From assembly GCF_020164485.1 (NCBI RefSeq), contig NZ_JAIQZA010000012.1:39133-103132 (forward strand): a DNA stretch of 64,000 nt, given 5' to 3'. Positions 27,354-36,717 of this stretch are shown here, piece by piece (position 1 is the first letter of the stretch; each line of letters begins with the position of its first letter). Position numbers and translations under genes: made by a program. The DNA comes from Salegentibacter tibetensis. GTDB taxonomy: Bacteria; Bacteroidota; Bacteroidia; Flavobacteriales; Flavobacteriaceae. The notes under the pieces are model-generated. The model saw nothing but the letters and a program-made list of their open reading frames with translations, ran no database searches and was not told where the DNA came from.

Positions 27354-28418
27354 ATGGCAGGAAATTCCTTCGGAAAATTATTTAAACTCACCACTTTTGG
27401 AGAATCCCACGGGCAGGCCATAGGAGGAATTATAGACGGTTGCCCTGCCGGAATAAAGTTGGATCTCGAAAAGATACAAACCGAACTCAACCGCAGAAAA
27501 CCCGGTCAGTCGGCTATTGTAACCCAAAGAAAAGAACCCGATACGGTTGAATTTTATTCGGGAATTTTTGAAGGCGAAACCACAGGAACTCCTATTGGTT
27601 TTGTGATTAAAAATGCCAACCAGAAATCAAAAGATTATTCGCATATAAAAGATACCTACCGTCCCAGCCACGCCGATTATACTTACGATGAAAAGTATGG
27701 CGTACGGGATTATCGTGGCGGTGGAAGGTCGTCTGCCCGGGAAACTGCCTGTAGGGTAGTGGCCGGTGCGGTTGCGAAACAGTTTTTAAACGATATTCAG
27801 TTTAATGCTTATACAGCTTCAGTTGGAAAGATAGAGCTGGATAAAAATATTAAAGAGCTTGATTTCAGTCTTGTCGAAACCAATGCAGTACGTTGTCCCG
27901 ATCCTTCTTCCGCAAAAAAAATGGAAGATTACATAAAGCAAATTAGAAAAGAAGGGGATACTGTTGGGGGAACCGTGCAATGCGTGATTAGAAATATGCC
28001 TAAAGGCCTGGGAGAACCGGTTTTTGATAAACTTCACGCCGAATTGGGAAAAGCCATGCTTTCCATAAACGCGGTAAAAGGTTTTGAATACGGCAGCGGT
28101 TTTGAAGGCACTAAAATGAAAGGCAGCGAACATAACGACCTTTTTAATGAAGATGGAACCACCAGAACCAATTTAAGCGGAGGAATACAGGGCGGAATTT
28201 CCAACGGAATGGATATTTATTTTAACGTGGCCTTTAAACCTGTGGCTACAATTATGCAAAAACAGGAAACTATAAATAAGCAAGGCGAAAATGTGGAAAT
28301 GCTTGGGAAAGGAAGACATGATCCCTGTGTGGTGCCCCGCGCTGTGCCTATTGTTGAAGCAATGGCCGCTTTGGTGATTGCCGATTATTTACTTCAGAAT
28401 AAAAGTTCAAAAATTTAA
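27354..28418 (+). CDS. aroC: Chorismate synthase
   Basis: Converts 5-enolpyruvylshikimate 3-phosphate to chorismate with reduced FMN, the last step of the shikimate pathway. The start at 27354 gives [20 protein letters not shown], the universal N-terminus. Other signatures are [10 protein letters not shown] (about residues 22-31), [21 protein letters not shown] (about 104-117) and [12 protein letters not shown] (about 121-132). The C-terminal [19 protein letters not shown] is also present. The 354-residue length is typical. The symporter gene follows by 28 bases on the same strand. Confidence 0.97.
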   Translation: MAGNSFGKLFKLTTFGESHGQAIGGIIDGCPAGIKLDLEKIQTELNRRKPGQSAIVTQRKEPDTVEFYSGIFEGETTGTPIGFVIKNANQKSKDYSHIKDTYRPSHADYTYDEKYGVRDYRGGGRSSARETACRVVAGAVAKQFLNDIQFNAYTASVGKIELDKNIKELDFSLVETNAVRCPDPSSAKKMEDYIKQIRKEGDTVGGTVQCVIRNMPKGLGEPVFDKLHAELGKAMLSINAVKGFEYGSGFEGTKMKGSEHNDLFNEDGTTRTNLSGGIQGGISNGMDIYFNVAFKPVATIMQKQETINKQGENVEMLGKGRHDPCVVPRAVPIVEAMAALVIADYLLQNKSSKI

Positions 28419-28446
28419 TTGATTTAAATACTGAAATTTACTTAGC

Positions 28447-29799
28447 ATGAAAAAACTTGCACTGCACTGGCAGATTTTACTTGGAATGGCTGCCGGGGTA
28501 ATTTTTGCCCTTATTCTTACCAATTTTAGCTGGGGTTCAGAGTTTATTGGCGACTGGATAAAACCCTTCGGGAATATTTTTATCAATGCTTTGAAACTTA
28601 TTGCAGTGCCACTTATTTTGGCGTCTTTGGTAAAAGGTATTTCAGATTTAAAAGATATTTCCAAGCTTTCCAAAATGGGAGCGCGTACCATTGGGATTTA
28701 TATTTTTACCACCATAATTGCGGTGACTATAGGTCTTGGAATGGTTAACCTTATTAAACCAGGAAACGCCATTACCGCAGAAACCCAGCAGGATCTTATT
28801 ACAAGTTATGAGGGTGATGCTTCAGGGGTTAAAGCCTCTGCAGACCAGCAAAGAGAATCTGGCCCGTTAAAGGCTTTAGAGGATATAGTTCCTGAAAATA
28901 TTTTTGCCGCAGCGGGTGATAATGCCAATATGTTGCAGGTAATTTTCTTTGCTATCTTCTTCGGAATCGGGCTTATTCTTATACCTGAAAAAGCCGCAAA
29001 ACCGGTGAAAGATTTTTTTGATGGTTTCAATGAAGTTATCCTTAAAATGATTGATCTCATTATGCTGGCAGCTCCTTATGGTGTGTTTGCACTTTTAGCG
29101 GCATTGGTGGTAGAGTCTCCCAGCACCGATCTTTTTGCCGCTCTTGCAATGTACGGGGTAACCGTTTTAATTGGTTTGGCCTTAATGATTGGTTTCTATA
29201 TTTTATTGGTATGGGTAGTAACCAAAAACAAACCGTCTTTCTTTGTTAACGGAATTGCTCCAGCCCAATTATTAGCTTTTTCTACCAGTTCCAGCGCCGC
29301 AACCTTGCCGGTAACCATGGAAAGGGTAGAGGAGCATATGGGGGTAAGCAGGGAAGTTACCAGCTTTGTGTTACCAATTGGAGCAACGATCAATATGGAT
29401 GGGACCAGCCTTTACCAGGCTGTAGCTGCAGTATTTATTGCCCAGGCTTTTGGAATGGACCTTAGTATTGGTGCTCAGCTTGGGATTATCGCCACTGCTA
29501 CTTTAGCCTCTATTGGCTCAGCTGCTGTTCCCGGAGCGGGAATGGTGATGTTGGTGATTGTACTTGCCCAGGCAGGAATTCCGGAAGCAGGGTTAGCACT
29601 TATTTTTGCGGTAGACCGGCCTTTAGATATGTGCCGGACTATGGTAAACGTTACCGGTGACGCTGCAGTTTCTTTAATGGTCGCAAAATCTGTTAACAAG
29701 ATGGGACCGCCTAATGTAAAGGAGTGGGATGATCATTATCACCCGGAAGGTGATGAAGAGCAGGAGAAATCTGAAGTAAAAGAAAAGGAAAAAGCCTAG
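28447..29799 (+). CDS. Dicarboxylate/amino acid:cation symporter (DAACS family)
   Basis: Inner-membrane Na+- or H+-coupled transporter for glutamate, aspartate or C4-dicarboxylates. The 450 residues contain eight helices and two re-entrant hairpins. Signatures are FSTSSSAATLPVTM (about 278-291, hairpin 1), GATINMDGTSLYQAVAAVFIAQ (about 313-334, NMDGT motif) and the substrate-binding DRPLDMCRTMVNVTGDA (about 392-408). Substrate choice cannot be told from the sequence alone, though DMCRTMVNV.GD is common to Glu/Asp carriers. A charged acidic/Lys tail follows. Its end overlaps the convergent DCC gene by 4 bases. Confidence 0.95.
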   Translation: MKKLALHWQILLGMAAGVIFALILTNFSWGSEFIGDWIKPFGNIFINALKLIAVPLILASLVKGISDLKDISKLSKMGARTIGIYIFTTIIAVTIGLGMVNLIKPGNAITAETQQDLITSYEGDASGVKASADQQRESGPLKALEDIVPENIFAAAGDNANMLQVIFFAIFFGIGLILIPEKAAKPVKDFFDGFNEVILKMIDLIMLAAPYGVFALLAALVVESPSTDLFAALAMYGVTVLIGLALMIGFYILLVWVVTKNKPSFFVNGIAPAQLLAFSTSSSAATLPVTMERVEEHMGVSREVTSFVLPIGATINMDGTSLYQAVAAVFIAQAFGMDLSIGAQLGIIATATLASIGSAAVPGAGMVMLVIVLAQAGIPEAGLALIFAVDRPLDMCRTMVNVTGDAAVSLMVAKSVNKMGPPNVKEWDDHYHPEGDEEQEKSEVKEKEKA

Positions 29800-30209
29800 T
29801 CCAGGAACTTAGCTTTTAAGTCTGGAGTGGGTATCATGCAGGATTCTTTTTTTCCATACCATTTGTAGCGGTTATTAGCTACAAAATTATAGATGCCATC
29901 TCGCATTCCTTCGGGAATAAAAAGGAAGTTTTTCAGAAAGGAATAACCGCCTGAAAGTTCGCGGGAAATTTCCAGGGCTGCGGTAGATTTTTGGTAATAA
30001 GCCACGCCGGGATCAATAAGAATGATAGAATCCAGTTCTTCTGGATCCATTCCGCGTTCTTCTACCAGTTTTTGCCCTATTTCGCTTTGTAGGGAGGCAA
30101 ATCGGAAAATATCCTTTTTGTCACGCTCTATTATAAAAGTCACAGCGCTGCTGCATAGGTTGCAAACACCATCAAAAAGGATGATTTTTTTGTCTTTTGG
30201 AAGCTCCAT
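29796..30209 (-). CDS. DCC family thiol-disulfide oxidoreductase (DUF393)
   Basis: A 137-residue protein with the family motif DGVCNLC (Asp13, Cys16, Cys19) right at the N-terminus, followed by SSAVTFIIERDK. A C-terminal portion with FLKNFLFIPEGMRDGIYNFVANNRYKWYGKKESC is typical of the family. These thioredoxin-like proteins are suspected redox enzymes without a known substrate. The mutS2 gene lies 2 bases upstream on the same strand, so they form an operon. Confidence 0.9.
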   Translation of the reverse strand: MELPKDKKIILFDGVCNLCSSAVTFIIERDKKDIFRFASLQSEIGQKLVEERGMDPEELDSIILIDPGVAYYQKSTAALEISRELSGGYSFLKNFLFIPEGMRDGIYNFVANNRYKWYGKKESCMIPTPDLKAKFLD

Positions 30210-30211
30210 AC

Positions 30212-32398
30212 TTATTTCTTTTTCATTGCCTGCACTAACTCGAGTTTCTCCACATCTACCTGCGTGGTGAACATTCCGTAGTTTATAATTGCTTTTCCTT
30301 TCTCAATTTTATCTAAAGTACCCACAGAGCGGCTATCTTCTAATCTTACTCTATCTCCAATTTTCGGTGGAATCTTGGGTTTATTAGCTTCCTGACGTTC
30401 TTTTTCGGTAGTTTTTTCCTTTTCTTCTTTCTTCTTTTTCCGAATTACATCAACCTTCTTCTTAACTTCCTGCTGGACTTTTTTCTCTTTCTCCTTCTGG
30501 ATTTTTACCTGCTTGGCCGATTCTTTTTTACGTTTGGAATTTTCAATTTCTACAAACTTCAGGAACTCGCCAATAAGTTCTTTTTTCTTTTTATTCTGAA
30601 AGTATTTCTCGCTCAGCTCATTCACCTTTTGCCCCATATAAATGAGTCGCTGGTTGCTGTCATACAACTCCTGGTAGCTTTCCAGTTTCTGCTGAATCCT
30701 GGTATTTGTTTCTTCCAGCTTATCTTTTTCTATGGCCGCTTTTTGCTCTTTCGTTTTTAGCGAATCGGTGGTTTTTTGAAGTTTGGAACGTTCCTGCTGA
30801 AGTTTCGCAATACTTCTGTCAAACCTGATTTTTCCTTTTTCAACTTTCTTTCGAGAGCGATTAATCAGGCTATATGGAATTCCATTTTTCTGAGCTACTT
30901 CAAAGGTAAACGAACTCCCGGCTTCCCCAACCTGAAGTTTATAAATGGGTTCCAGACTATTCGAGTCAAAAAGCATATTGGCGTTGCTCATATTTGGCAT
31001 TTCGTTGGCCAGCTTTTTAAGATTTGCATAGTGTGTGGTCAAAATCCCGAAAGATTCCTTTTCATAAAAAACTTCAAGGAAAGTTTCAGCTAAAGCCCCG
31101 CCAAGTTCCGGATCACTTCCGGTTCCAAATTCATCGATTAAGAAGAGCGTTTTATCATCACATTTCCGCAGAAAATAATTCATATTCTTGAGTCGATAGC
31201 TGTACGTACTCAAATGATTTTCTATAGACTGGTTATCGCCAATATCGGTTAGGATTTTTTCGAATAGGCACATCCGGCTATATTCGTGAACCGGAACTAA
31301 AATTCCGCTTTGCAGCATTAATTGCAATAAACCTACGGTTTTTAAAGTAATACTTTTTCCCCCGGCATTAGGACCCGAAATAACGATAATCCTGTTGTCT
31401 TTTGTCAGTTCAATACTTTGTGGATATGTTTTATCTCCTTTTTTCTTATTGCTTAAATAGAGTAAAGGATGATATGCATCTTTTAATTGCAGCTCCCGTT
31501 CTTTGGTGATTTTTGGCAGTAAACCATTGGTCATTTCAGCATATTTAGCCTTTGCTGCAATAACATCTATCTCACAAAGCAAATCCTGATAATCTATTAA
31601 AAGAGGCTTAAACGGTCTTAATCTATTGGTGAGTTCTTTTAAAATCCTTTTTATTTCCTCTTTTTCTTCATACTCGAGGTTATTGAGCTCCCGGGTGTAT
31701 TGATAAGTGGCTTCCGGTTGAATATAAACAATGCTTCCGGTCTTTGAATTTCCTAAAATTCCGCCTTTAACCTTACGGCGATGCATTGCGGTAACGGCTA
31801 AAACCCTGACATTCTCTACCACACTTTCCCGAATTTCATCTAAATATCCATAGGAATGATAGGTGGTAAGTGCTTTGGCAAAACTGGAATTAATCTGACC
31901 TTTTACCTGATTAATTGAACGTCTAATCTGTTGCAAATGTGGCGTAGCATCATCTTTTAACTCCCCAAATTTATTGATTACCGCACCAATACTATCTACG
32001 ATTTCGGTAGTATATTCTATTTCTGAAGTCGTTTCAAATAAACTGGGATAATATTCCTGAAACTTTCTGAAAAACTTGATGTGGGTATTTACGGTTTCTG
32101 AAAGACTCGAAATCTTTCTGAAACTCCCTATTTCCAGGATAGAATCTTCGATTTCCAGGGTTCTTAATTCATTCTTAATCGAATCGAAACCGTGATTTGG
32201 AATTCGGCTGTCCCGGGTTTTGGAACTCACATACTCATTGGTTTGGTGAAGTCCAAAAAGTGTTTTTTTACCCGTTTTATAAGGGTGAAGTTTTAAAGCT
32301 TTCTCTTTTCCCGGTCCTGTGATGCATAAATCTGAAATTTGCTGACAAACTACAGGAAATTCAAGGTCTATAAGGCTTTTTGATGCAATTTTAATCAT
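30212..32398 (-). CDS. mutS2: MutS2-type DNA-binding ATPase without the Smr tail
   Basis: A 728-residue MutS2 homologue. Residues about 1-320 form the core/lever helices, and the ATPase domain begins near 340. Walker A is GPNAGGKS (about 348-355), Walker B is TLFLIDEFGTGSD (about 424-436), and the signature loop TTHYANLKKLA follows. A long Lys/Glu-rich coiled coil spans about 540-665. The C-terminus is a small KOW-like segment (PPKIGDRVRLEDSRSVGTLD) ending AMKKK. The usual Smr endonuclease domain of MutS2 from Bacillus is not there, so nuclease activity is doubtful. Its role in recombination or ribosome rescue is family knowledge. Confidence 0.92.
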   Translation of the reverse strand: MIKIASKSLIDLEFPVVCQQISDLCITGPGKEKALKLHPYKTGKKTLFGLHQTNEYVSSKTRDSRIPNHGFDSIKNELRTLEIEDSILEIGSFRKISSLSETVNTHIKFFRKFQEYYPSLFETTSEIEYTTEIVDSIGAVINKFGELKDDATPHLQQIRRSINQVKGQINSSFAKALTTYHSYGYLDEIRESVVENVRVLAVTAMHRRKVKGGILGNSKTGSIVYIQPEATYQYTRELNNLEYEEKEEIKRILKELTNRLRPFKPLLIDYQDLLCEIDVIAAKAKYAEMTNGLLPKITKERELQLKDAYHPLLYLSNKKKGDKTYPQSIELTKDNRIIVISGPNAGGKSITLKTVGLLQLMLQSGILVPVHEYSRMCLFEKILTDIGDNQSIENHLSTYSYRLKNMNYFLRKCDDKTLFLIDEFGTGSDPELGGALAETFLEVFYEKESFGILTTHYANLKKLANEMPNMSNANMLFDSNSLEPIYKLQVGEAGSSFTFEVAQKNGIPYSLINRSRKKVEKGKIRFDRSIAKLQQERSKLQKTTDSLKTKEQKAAIEKDKLEETNTRIQQKLESYQELYDSNQRLIYMGQKVNELSEKYFQNKKKKELIGEFLKFVEIENSKRKKESAKQVKIQKEKEKKVQQEVKKKVDVIRKKKKEEKEKTTEKERQEANKPKIPPKIGDRVRLEDSRSVGTLDKIEKGKAIINYGMFTTQVDVEKLELVQAMKKK

Positions 32399-32411
32399 AA
32401 ATAAATTTCCC

Positions 32412-32419
32412 TACTTTTG
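32412..32419 (+). promoter_or_regulatory. -7 promoter element upstream of ung
   Basis: TACTTTTG fits TAnnTTTG and lies 26 bases before the ung start codon. No TTG is found at the ideal distance upstream. Confidence 0.4.
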
Positions 32420-32445
32420 AGGTTCTGCAAATTTACTCAATTAAA

Positions 32446-33111
32446 ATGAAGGTAGAGATACACCCCAGCTGGAAAAAAGAACTGGCCGAAGAATTTGAAA
32501 AAGAATACTTTAAAAAGCTGGCTGAATTCGTGAAAACTGAATATATCGAAAACACTTGCTATCCTAAAGGTAAAGATATTTTCTCGGCATTTGAACACGC
32601 CACTTTTCCCGAAACCAAAGTTGTTATTTTAGGCCAGGATCCATACCACGGTCCGGGGCAGGCCAACGGTCTTTGCTTTTCGGTAAATGATGGGATTCAA
32701 TCTCCGCCATCGCTCCAAAATATCTTTAAGGAAATCCAGGAGGATATAGGAAAATCGGTTCCAGATACCGGTAATTTAGAACGCTGGGCAGATCAGGGCG
32801 TTTTATTGTTGAATGCTACTTTAACGGTTAGAGCTCATCAGGCGGGTTCACACCAGAAGAAAGGCTGGGAACATTTTACCGATAGGGTGATAGAAATTAT
32901 TTCTAAAGAAAAGGAAAATGTGGTTTTCTTGCTTTGGGGAGGTTATGCAAAAAAGAAAGGAGCCAAAATTGACTCCTCTAAACATCTTATTTTAACAAGC
33001 GGACATCCTTCTCCATTAAGTGCCAACCGTGGTTATTGGTTCGGCAATAAGCATTTCAGCAAAGTAAATGCTTATTTAAAGGAAAATGGCAAGCAACCTA
33101 TAGACTGGTGA
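32446..33111 (+). CDS. ung: Uracil-DNA glycosylase
   Basis: Removes uracil from DNA in base excision repair. The 221 residues have the catalytic water-activating motif GQDPYHGPGQANGLCFSV with Asp65, LLLNATLTVRAHQAGSHQ (about 124-141) and HPSPLSANRGYWFGNKHFS starting at His187. Length and motif spacing match family-1 UNG. It diverges from mutS2 and converges on a small outer-membrane protein gene (2 bases between stops). Confidence 0.97.
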   Translation: MKVEIHPSWKKELAEEFEKEYFKKLAEFVKTEYIENTCYPKGKDIFSAFEHATFPETKVVILGQDPYHGPGQANGLCFSVNDGIQSPPSLQNIFKEIQEDIGKSVPDTGNLERWADQGVLLLNATLTVRAHQAGSHQKKGWEHFTDRVIEIISKEKENVVFLLWGGYAKKKGAKIDSSKHLILTSGHPSPLSANRGYWFGNKHFSKVNAYLKENGKQPIDW

Positions 33112-33113
33112 TT

Positions 33114-33689
33114 TTAGAATCTAAACCCAAGGTTCACATTGAATTGACCTACAACGGTGGGAGAATTTTCATTGAATAAATTTCTACCAATTCCGGTACT
33201 TAAATCAAGGAAGAAACCTCCGGTAGAAACGAATTTACCTCCAACGCCAAATCCGAGTGCGAAGTCGGTGTAATCTTCGTATTCATAATATCCATAACCA
33301 TCTGGTCTGGTTACATAATTATTGTCATATTCCCCGCTGGAAAGCATTCCAAAGCCGTGAACATAAAATCCGCGGGCATAATTATCCCCAAAGAAATATT
33401 TGTATTTCCCCGTTAGTGAGAAATCTTTATAAAAAGCATCGCCGATATCTTCGTTGTCACGATCTAAAGCCTTAATAAAACCTTCAACTGCCCAACTGGA
33501 ATTTTTGTTTATAATTCGTTCGTAAGTGATGTCTAAAGCACCAAAAGCGACCAGGTTGAGCGCACCAATACTTAATTCATTCTGAGTGATGTCTCTCTTC
33601 TCAGGCTTGGTAATTTCATTGTTTTGAGAATCTTGTGCGTAGGTAATTGAAGTGACAAATACGAAAAGAAGTAAAAATATTTTTTTCAT
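33114..33689 (-). CDS. Outer-membrane beta-barrel protein, unknown function
   Basis: A 191-residue protein with a signal peptide (residues 1-18, MKKIFLLLFVFVTSITYA, ending YAQ) and a barrel-like remainder. Strands alternate (LSIGALNLVAFGALDITYERI, FALGFGVGGKFVS) and the C-terminus is VNLGFRF, a typical outer-membrane insertion signal ending in Phe. It resembles DUF3575-like or OmpW-type small barrels, but I cannot assign a family firmly. Confidence 0.8.
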   Translation of the reverse strand: MKKIFLLLFVFVTSITYAQDSQNNEITKPEKRDITQNELSIGALNLVAFGALDITYERIINKNSSWAVEGFIKALDRDNEDIGDAFYKDFSLTGKYKYFFGDNYARGFYVHGFGMLSSGEYDNNYVTRPDGYGYYEYEDYTDFALGFGVGGKFVSTGGFFLDLSTGIGRNLFNENSPTVVGQFNVNLGFRF

Positions 33690-33719
33690 TTAATGAGGGG
33701 TTTGATTGATGAATAATGG

Positions 33720-34571
33720 CTACAAATTATAAATAAATTCTGAAGATGGTTGTTTTTTTGAGATTAAATTGAGTTCTAATAATTTATCCTGTACTTTTTC
33801 TACCTCAGCTTCAGAAATCTGCTCCTGACTCCAATGAGTGATATCCAGCCATTTTTGGATGTCCTCTAAACGCTGATCGTACCTTTCGGCTAATTTTTCG
33901 GCAATTTTAGGAAGTTTCTTAAAGCGTTGTGTTTCCTTATTTAAGATCTCCAACATCATTTTAATTCGGTGTGGTTCATTTTTTAAACTTTCGTTCCTTG
34001 CAGCAATTACAAAACACGGCCAGGGGGTGGGGCAATCTGCCAGTCTTCTGAAAGTATGATTGTCTACCAAAGGCTTAGTGGTAAAATGTTCCCACATAAA
34101 ATACTGGGCTTTATCTTCGCTTAGCGCTTTTACTGCTCCATCCAAATCTTTTACAGTTTCGAACTGAAGATCATCTGTATCCCATTCGTGATTTTGCGCA
34201 TTTACATAAGCCATAAGATGTGAGCCGCTACCTCTGCGGCTAATGGCTGCCCTGGTATTTTTTAGCTCTTCAACCGACTTGTATTGAGAACCTGCAGCCA
34301 CGTGAATTCCCCAAACCAGGGGAGAGCCGATATAGGTTTGTACGATCTTGCTTTCATTTCCAGAAATGATATCTTTTAAAACCCCTTCAGTCAAAATAAC
34401 TGCCACATCAATTTCCCCTGAACGCAAAGCCTTGTTCATTGCCCCGGTACCCCCAGGGAAATCTTTCCAAACTACATTAATGCCGCGGGCCTCAAAAAGA
34501 TTTTCTTCAATGCACAAATGCCACGGAAGGTTAAAATGTTCCGGTACGCCACCTACTTTAATCGTTTTCAT
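33720..34571 (-). CDS. Periplasmic-binding-protein-fold protein without signal peptide
   Basis: A 283-residue protein of the SBP type-2/NMT1-like fold. It begins MKTIKVGGVPEHFNLPWHL, then GINVVWKDFPGGTGAMNKALRSGEIDVAVILTEG-style segments, and AAISRRGSGSHLMAY. These are the substrate-binding loops of thiamine-precursor, nitrate and sulfonate binding proteins. There is no N-terminal signal peptide or lipobox, so it may be cytoplasmic. Its ATG overlaps the end of ppk1 by 4 bases, so both are read from one mRNA. The ligand is unknown. Confidence 0.8.
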   Translation of the reverse strand: MKTIKVGGVPEHFNLPWHLCIEENLFEARGINVVWKDFPGGTGAMNKALRSGEIDVAVILTEGVLKDIISGNESKIVQTYIGSPLVWGIHVAAGSQYKSVEELKNTRAAISRRGSGSHLMAYVNAQNHEWDTDDLQFETVKDLDGAVKALSEDKAQYFMWEHFTTKPLVDNHTFRRLADCPTPWPCFVIAARNESLKNEPHRIKMMLEILNKETQRFKKLPKIAEKLAERYDQRLEDIQKWLDITHWSQEQISEAEVEKVQDKLLELNLISKKQPSSEFIYNL

Positions 34572-36622
34572 GAGCTATGTTTTTCCTTTAAATAATTATA
34601 AATCTCGTATTGTGACCGTACTGGTCTGTCAGTTTTCTTCCGGTTTACGTAAATATTTTTCTCATCGGCATCCTGAATCCTTGCTTTTACATTGTCGTTT
34701 AACTGAATCTCCAGAATTTCTTTAAATTCCCGGGCCACATCTTTATCCAGAACAGGAGAGAGCACCTCTATACGGCGGGAAAGGTTTCTCGCCATCCAGT
34801 CTGCACTACCGTAATACATCTTTTCATCACCACCATTTTCAAAGATGTAAATCCTGCCGTGCTCTAAATAACGATCTACAATACTGGTAATATAAATATT
34901 TTCACTTAAACCTTCAACTCCCGGGATTAAACAGGTAAAGCCCCGAACCAGCAGCCTAATCTCTACTCCGGCATTACTGGCTTTGTAGAGTAAATCTATT
35001 ATTTCCGGATCTTCAAGGCTGTTCATTTTGGCCGTGATCTTCGCTTTTTTACCTTTCTGTGAGTAGTCAATTTCGTTATAGATAAGTTTTATAAATTCCT
35101 GTCGTGTCGAAAATGGGGAGATCAATAGGTTTTTTTCCCTTGGAATAATCAATTCTCCTTCCAGCACTTTAAATAATCGTGATAATTCTTTCGCGATTTG
35201 TTTGTTAGAAGTGAAAATAGCGTGATCACAATATATTTTTGAAGTTTCACTATTGAAGTTTCCAGTCCCTATATAGGAATAGTTAACCAAATCTTTGCCT
35301 TCCATACGCTGCACAAGCATAATTTTGGAATGTACCTTAATTTTTGGGTAAGAATAAATTACATTGGCGCCTTTTTCTTCGAACTTACGGCCCCAAATAA
35401 TATTATTTTCCTCATCAAATCTGGCTTTGGCTTCCACAAAAACCGTAACCTGTTTTCCGTTTTCCAAAGCTTTTAATAGCAAGCTGGTCAACCTGGATTC
35501 ATCGGCCACACGATATAAGGAGATTTTTATCGCGACAACATTCTTATCGTTTACCGCCTGTTCTAAAAAATTTTCTACATAAGCAAAAGACATATATGGG
35601 AAATGCACCGCCTGGTCTTTTTCTGAAATCGTATCAAAATAATTCTTTGATTTTGATAAAGCCTTATGTTCTATTTCGGGCAGTTTTTCATAATGCAAAT
35701 CGGCATTATTCGTGGGATCGGGGAAGGAAAAGAAATCGTTGAAATTATGATATTTTCCGCCGGGCATCATGTCTATTTTACCAAGCTTCAGTAGTTTCCT
35801 TACTTTCTTATGAAGAAAATCGGGCATTTCAGCATCGTAAAGTAAACGCGTAGGCTGGCCATCGGTTCTTTGGGCAAGCGAATCGTATATTTTTTCAGCT
35901 AAAACACCTTCATAAATATCTTCGATATAAAGCTCGGCATCACGGGAAAGTTTAATTTCATAAACCCCTTTAATACTTTGATCTTTAAATATGGAACTAA
36001 CCTGGCTCCTTACAATTTCGTCCAGATAGGTAATTGAATTTTCTTCCCCATCGCCCTCCAGCTTTACAAACCTTCCGCAGGCATCAACAGGGATATTTAC
36101 AATCCCAAGTTTTTCCTTATTGGTGAAACTTACTACCAAATACAATTCAGCATTTTTTAGAAACAGCTCTTGTTCTTTTTCAGGGTCAATTAGCTCGGGA
36201 TTAATATGATCTTTTACCTTCTGCTGAAAATAGTTTCTTGCAAATTCTTTTTGAATCTTATTAAAATGTTCGGCATCTATGAGGTAAATGCCATTCTTAG
36301 CGAGTTCAGGCAGGATTTGCTTTTGGTAAATCTCCCCGAATTTATGCTGCTGAAGCTTAACTTCCTCAAGAATTTCCTTGGTGGTTTTTGTAGGTTTTAA
36401 GGCAAGTTTTTTACGAATACTTTTTTCAACGCGCTTCATTTGCCGAAGCTGGGCAACCCTAACTCTGAAATATTCATCCAAATTTGAAGAGAAAATAGCT
36501 AAAAAACGAATCCGCTCGTAAAGCGGATTTGTTTTATCTTCAGCTTCCTGTAAAACTCTTGCGTTAAAACTCAACCAATTAAGGTCTCTATGCCTTAATG
36601 GAATATCTTTTGGTTCGTGCAT
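34568..36622 (-). CDS. ppk1: Polyphosphate kinase 1
   Basis: Reversibly makes polyphosphate from ATP at the membrane. The 684 residues follow the PPK1 layout: an N-domain with LNWLSFNARVLQEAEDKTNPL (about 12-32), a head domain and two C-terminal phospholipase-D-like halves. KVHSKIMLVQR (His near residue 430) provides the autophosphorylated His. The second half has YLEHGRIYIFENGG (His near 589) and YYGSADWMARNLSRRIEVL. It overlaps the downstream SBP-like gene, suggesting joint expression. Confidence 0.96.
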   Translation of the reverse strand: MHEPKDIPLRHRDLNWLSFNARVLQEAEDKTNPLYERIRFLAIFSSNLDEYFRVRVAQLRQMKRVEKSIRKKLALKPTKTTKEILEEVKLQQHKFGEIYQKQILPELAKNGIYLIDAEHFNKIQKEFARNYFQQKVKDHINPELIDPEKEQELFLKNAELYLVVSFTNKEKLGIVNIPVDACGRFVKLEGDGEENSITYLDEIVRSQVSSIFKDQSIKGVYEIKLSRDAELYIEDIYEGVLAEKIYDSLAQRTDGQPTRLLYDAEMPDFLHKKVRKLLKLGKIDMMPGGKYHNFNDFFSFPDPTNNADLHYEKLPEIEHKALSKSKNYFDTISEKDQAVHFPYMSFAYVENFLEQAVNDKNVVAIKISLYRVADESRLTSLLLKALENGKQVTVFVEAKARFDEENNIIWGRKFEEKGANVIYSYPKIKVHSKIMLVQRMEGKDLVNYSYIGTGNFNSETSKIYCDHAIFTSNKQIAKELSRLFKVLEGELIIPREKNLLISPFSTRQEFIKLIYNEIDYSQKGKKAKITAKMNSLEDPEIIDLLYKASNAGVEIRLLVRGFTCLIPGVEGLSENIYITSIVDRYLEHGRIYIFENGGDEKMYYGSADWMARNLSRRIEVLSPVLDKDVAREFKEILEIQLNDNVKARIQDADEKNIYVNRKKTDRPVRSQYEIYNYLKEKHSS

Positions 36623-36717
36623 TATTGATTAGTGGTTTAATCAAAAATACAAATAAGGGCATAGGAATGCTTTTAATTTTCTGTTAAATGCTCGCTAAGC
36701 GAGATTTGAGATATTTC

